From: Radicibacter daui | Lineage (GTDB): Bacteria > Pseudomonadota > Alphaproteobacteria > Radicibacterales > Radicibacteraceae | Assembly: GCA_030657355.1 (NCBI GenBank) | Contig: CP131056.1 | Location: forward strand, 1,071,001 to 1,135,000 | Length of the DNA: 64,000 bases | Direction: 5' to 3' | Shown here: piece after piece, positions 60,068 through 64,000 of the stretch | Position numbering within the stretch: the first letter of the stretch is position 1 | Layout of the letters: every line of letters starts with the position of its first letter | Made by a program: the position numbers and the translations under genes | Notes under the pieces: generated by a model | What the model was told of the DNA's origin: nothing | Seen by the model: only the letters and a program-made list of their open reading frames with translations | Databases searched by the model: none

Positions 60068-60460
60068 ATGGAGGAGTACAAGGGCGGCTGCCTGTGCGGC
60101 GGCGTACGTTTCGTGGCGACAGGCCGGCCTTACCGGGTCGGCATCTGCCATTGCCTTGATTGCCGCAAACATCACGGCGCCCTGTTTTACGCCGCCGCGA
60201 TGTTTCCGGAAGCAGCAGTAACCATAACGGGCAAGACCCATGAGCATGCGGGCCGGCATTTCTGCCCGCAGTGCGGTTCCTCCGTCTTTGCCCGGTGGGA
60301 AGATGAGGTCGAGGTGAGCCTCGGTGCGCTGGACGAGCCCAACCGGCTGAAACCCACCTACGAACTCTGGACCATCCGCCGCGAGGCCTGGCTGCCGCCG
60401 TTCCCGCTCGCCCGGCAATATGAGCGCAACCGGGAGAGTGCTGGCCGGTATGAGGACTAG
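60068..60460 (+). CDS. GFA/CENP-V family zinc protein
   Basis: A 130-residue protein of the glutathione-dependent formaldehyde-activating (Mss4-like) family. The ATG at 60068 follows AAAGGGGGGG. Zinc-binding Cys sets are all present: GGCLCGGVRF (about 7-16), GICHCLDCRKHHG (about 30-42) and HFCPQCGSSVF (about 69-79). The family has a structural Zn and in some cases binds a glutathione adduct; enzymatic activity is doubtful in many members. It lies 91 bases downstream of the monooxygenase gene, in the same direction, and may belong to the same unit. Confidence 0.9.
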   Translation: MEEYKGGCLCGGVRFVATGRPYRVGICHCLDCRKHHGALFYAAAMFPEAAVTITGKTHEHAGRHFCPQCGSSVFARWEDEVEVSLGALDEPNRLKPTYELWTIRREAWLPPFPLARQYERNRESAGRYED

Positions 60461-60470
60461 CGGCTAGCCC

Positions 60471-62514
<2,044 letters not shown>

Positions 62515-62518
<4 letters not shown>

Positions 62519-63357
62519 GCGCGCACCACTTTCTGGGTCTGCTGGCCCAGCCCTTCAATGCCAAGGCGCATCACTTCGCCGCCCTTGAGATAGACCGGGG
62601 GCTTCTGCCCCAGCCCGACGCCCGGCGGGGTGCCGGTGGAGATCACATCGCCCGGCTGCAGCGACAGGAAGCGGCTGAGATAGGCGATGATGTGCGGCAC
62701 CTTGAAGATCATGGTGGCGGTGGAGCCGGACTGGTAACGGTGCCCGTCGACTTCCAGCCACATCTTCAGATCGTCGATATTGCCGGCCTCATCGGGGGTG
62801 ACGAGCCAGGGGCCGATGGGGCCGAAGGTGTCGCAGCCCTTGCCCTTGTCCCAGGTGCCGCCGCGCTCGATCTGCCATTCGCGCTCCGACACGTCATTGA
62901 TCACGCAGTAACCGGCCACATGGGAGAGGGCATCCTTCTCCTCGATATACCGCCCGCCCTTGCCGATCACGACGCCCAGCTCGACTTCCCAGTCGGTCTT
63001 GGTCGAGCCGCGCGGAATTTCCACATCGTCATCCGGCCCGCAGATGGCCGAGGTCCATTTGTTGAAGACCACCGGCTCGCTGGGGATCGCCATGCCGCTC
63101 TCGGCGGCATGGTCGGCATAGTTCAGGCCGATGCAGATAAACTTGCCCACCCGGCCCACGCAGGGGCCGATACGGGGAGTGCCGGGGACGAGCGCCAGGC
63201 TTTCCACATCAAGGGCAGCCAGCGCTGCAAGGCCGCCGGGGGTGAGGACGTCGCCGGCAATATCATCCGCATGGGGCGAGAGATCGCGGATCCGGCCGGC
63301 TGCATCGAGCAGGCCCGGCTTTTCCTGGCCCGCGGGGCCATAGCGCAGCAGCTTCAT
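62515..63357 (-). CDS. FAH-family hydrolase, likely 2,4-diketo-3-deoxy-L-fuconate hydrolase
   Basis: A 280-residue fumarylacetoacetate-hydrolase-fold enzyme. Metal-binding elements are WEVELGVVIGKGGR (about 118-131), ICIGLNYADHAAE (about 74-86) with the catalytic His, and IISTGTPPGVG-like segment DVISTGTPPGVGLG near 240. The gene has been annotated as ureidoglycolate lyase in similar clusters, but next to fucD it most likely cleaves 2,4-diketo-3-deoxy-L-fuconate to pyruvate and L-lactate. It is translationally coupled to fucD. An 18-bp hairpin separates it from the sugar-binding protein gene. Confidence 0.9.
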
Positions 63358-63388
63358 GTCTGTCCTCGAGGGGGTATCAAATCAGGGG

Positions 63389-63447
63389 CCGGCAGCCCTG
63401 CCCGCCAGTGCCGCTGCGAAAGCGGGGAAGGCGGGCAGGGCTGCCGG
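63389..63447. other. Large intercistronic hairpin in the L-fucose operon
   Basis: CCGGCAGCCCTGCCCGCC (63389-63406) and its perfect reverse complement (63430-63447) form an 18-bp stem with a 23-base loop. It sits between the binding-protein gene and the hydrolase gene and has no T-tract. It probably protects the binding-protein mRNA from 3-prime decay and lowers expression of the downstream genes, as in other sugar transport operons. Confidence 0.75.
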
Positions 63448-63466
63448 TGTCATGCGATCACGGGGA

Positions 63467-63999
63467 TCAGTCGTAGAGAACAGCGGCGATCTTCGGATCG
63501 TCGATGTTGGTCTTGTCGTACCAGTAGAAGCCGGTATCGATGTGCTTGGGCAGCTTTTCGCCCTTGGTGGCGGCCAGGGCGGCCTTCACCGTCTCATAGC
63601 CGATGCCGACCGGGTTCTGGGTGATGGCGCCTGCCATCAGGCCGGAGCGGATGGCATCCTTCTGGGCCTTGCCGCTGTCGTAACCGACGATCACGACCTT
63701 GGCGTTCATTTCCTTCACGCCGTTGACTACGCCGATGGCGGAGCCTTCATTGGTGCCGAAGATGCCCTTCAGCTTCGGATGGGCGGCAATGATCGCCTTG
63801 GTGATCTCGGTCGACTTCAGATGGTCGCCGCCACCGTACTCGACGGTCACGACATTGATCTTCGGATATTTGGCCTTGATCTCGTTAAGGAAGCCGTCAC
63901 GGCGGTCAACGCCGGTGCGCGAGGTCTGGTCATGGCACACCACGGCCACTTCACCTTCGCCGCCGATCATCTCGGCCAGCTTGTCGGCGGCCAGCGCGG
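63467..63999 (-). CDS. Sugar ABC transporter substrate-binding protein, C-terminal part (runs off right edge)
   Basis: The last 176 codons of a periplasmic binding protein of the ribose/rhamnose/fucose type (Peripla_BP_4 fold); the N-terminus is beyond the right edge. The visible part has VAVVCHDQTSRTGVDRRDGF, the hinge-proximal GIFGTNEGSAIGVVNGV and VIVGYDSGKAQKDAI segments, followed by GAITQNPVGIGYETVKAAL, a signature of the family. It is upstream of fucD and the hydrolase on the same strand, so L-fucose, L-fuconate or a related deoxysugar is the likely ligand. The permease and ATPase genes should lie further upstream. Confidence 0.92.
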   Translation of the reverse strand, partial: ALAADKLAEMIGGEGEVAVVCHDQTSRTGVDRRDGFLNEIKAKYPKINVVTVEYGGGDHLKSTEITKAIIAAHPKLKGIFGTNEGSAIGVVNGVKEMNAKVVIVGYDSGKAQKDAIRSGLMAGAITQNPVGIGYETVKAALAATKGEKLPKHIDTGFYWYDKTNIDDPKIAAVLYD

Positions 64000-64000
64000 C

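Overview
The window reads as one contiguous piece of a GC-rich alphaproteobacterial chromosome. The main clues are an RcdA/DUF1465 protein next to rpmE, the suhB-efp pair with a divergent epmA, MinCDE, the zapA / 6S RNA / 5-formyltetrahydrofolate cyclo-ligase locus, and dense Rhodospirillales-like transport and regulator genes. The exact order is inference. Most of the sequence is ordinary chromosome. I see no integrase, transposase, phage gene, CRISPR array, rRNA or tRNA. Coding is dense on both strands, and the only gap above 300 bases is 6763-8076, which holds two candidate small transcripts.

Layout, left to right. 1-4190: an OsmF/OpuB-type betaine-like importer, a histidine-ammonia-lyase homologue that has lost its MIO tripeptide, and a divergent regulator with two LysR DNA-binding domains; together they look like ergothioneine uptake and degradation. 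4273-6165: minE, minD, minC. 6409-12308: DUF2934 protein, gene-poor gap, MFS exporter, rcdA-like gene, rpmE, MsbA-like ABC exporter. 12368-16436: DUF2147 protein and a MotB-like / MotA-like / OmpA-like envelope group. 16715-19785: suhB-efp, epmA, MaoC-like protein. 20015-25215: cheW, a LysR regulator divergent from a tautomerase-cupin-DUF4865 operon, a chemoreceptor. 25216-27219: a small operon of an atypical flagellin, an unknown protein and a ThiE-like barrel. 27498-38923: DUF72, DUF2000/AraC pair, MFS, CorC-like protein, cNMP-EAL phosphodiesterase, M20 peptidase, gap and tkt. 39178-42521: a two-gene module of unrecognised proteins with visibly lower GC. 42682-49060: GGCT-like protein, isoaspartyl peptidase, the zapA / 6S / fau division and folate locus, ymdB-like, yebC, GST, ruvC. 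49085-52778: four tandem paralogous orphan periplasmic binding proteins. 52911-60460: membrane protein, RidA plus threonine dehydratase, GST, LysE, YafY, and a TetR / Tet(X)-like monooxygenase pair with two perfect operators. 60471-right edge: L-fucose catabolic operon (SDR, fuconate dehydratase, diketo-acid hydrolase, sugar-binding protein).

The most promising under-described items are the MIO-less lyase with its importer and double-HTH regulator, the unknown two-gene module at 39178-42521 (internal repeats, no canonical start on the first gene), the ABAB array of four binding proteins that keeps a duplicated promoter in two copies, and the candidate small RNAs in the 7.3-7.8 kb gap. All similarity statements come from reading the translations; no database search was run.
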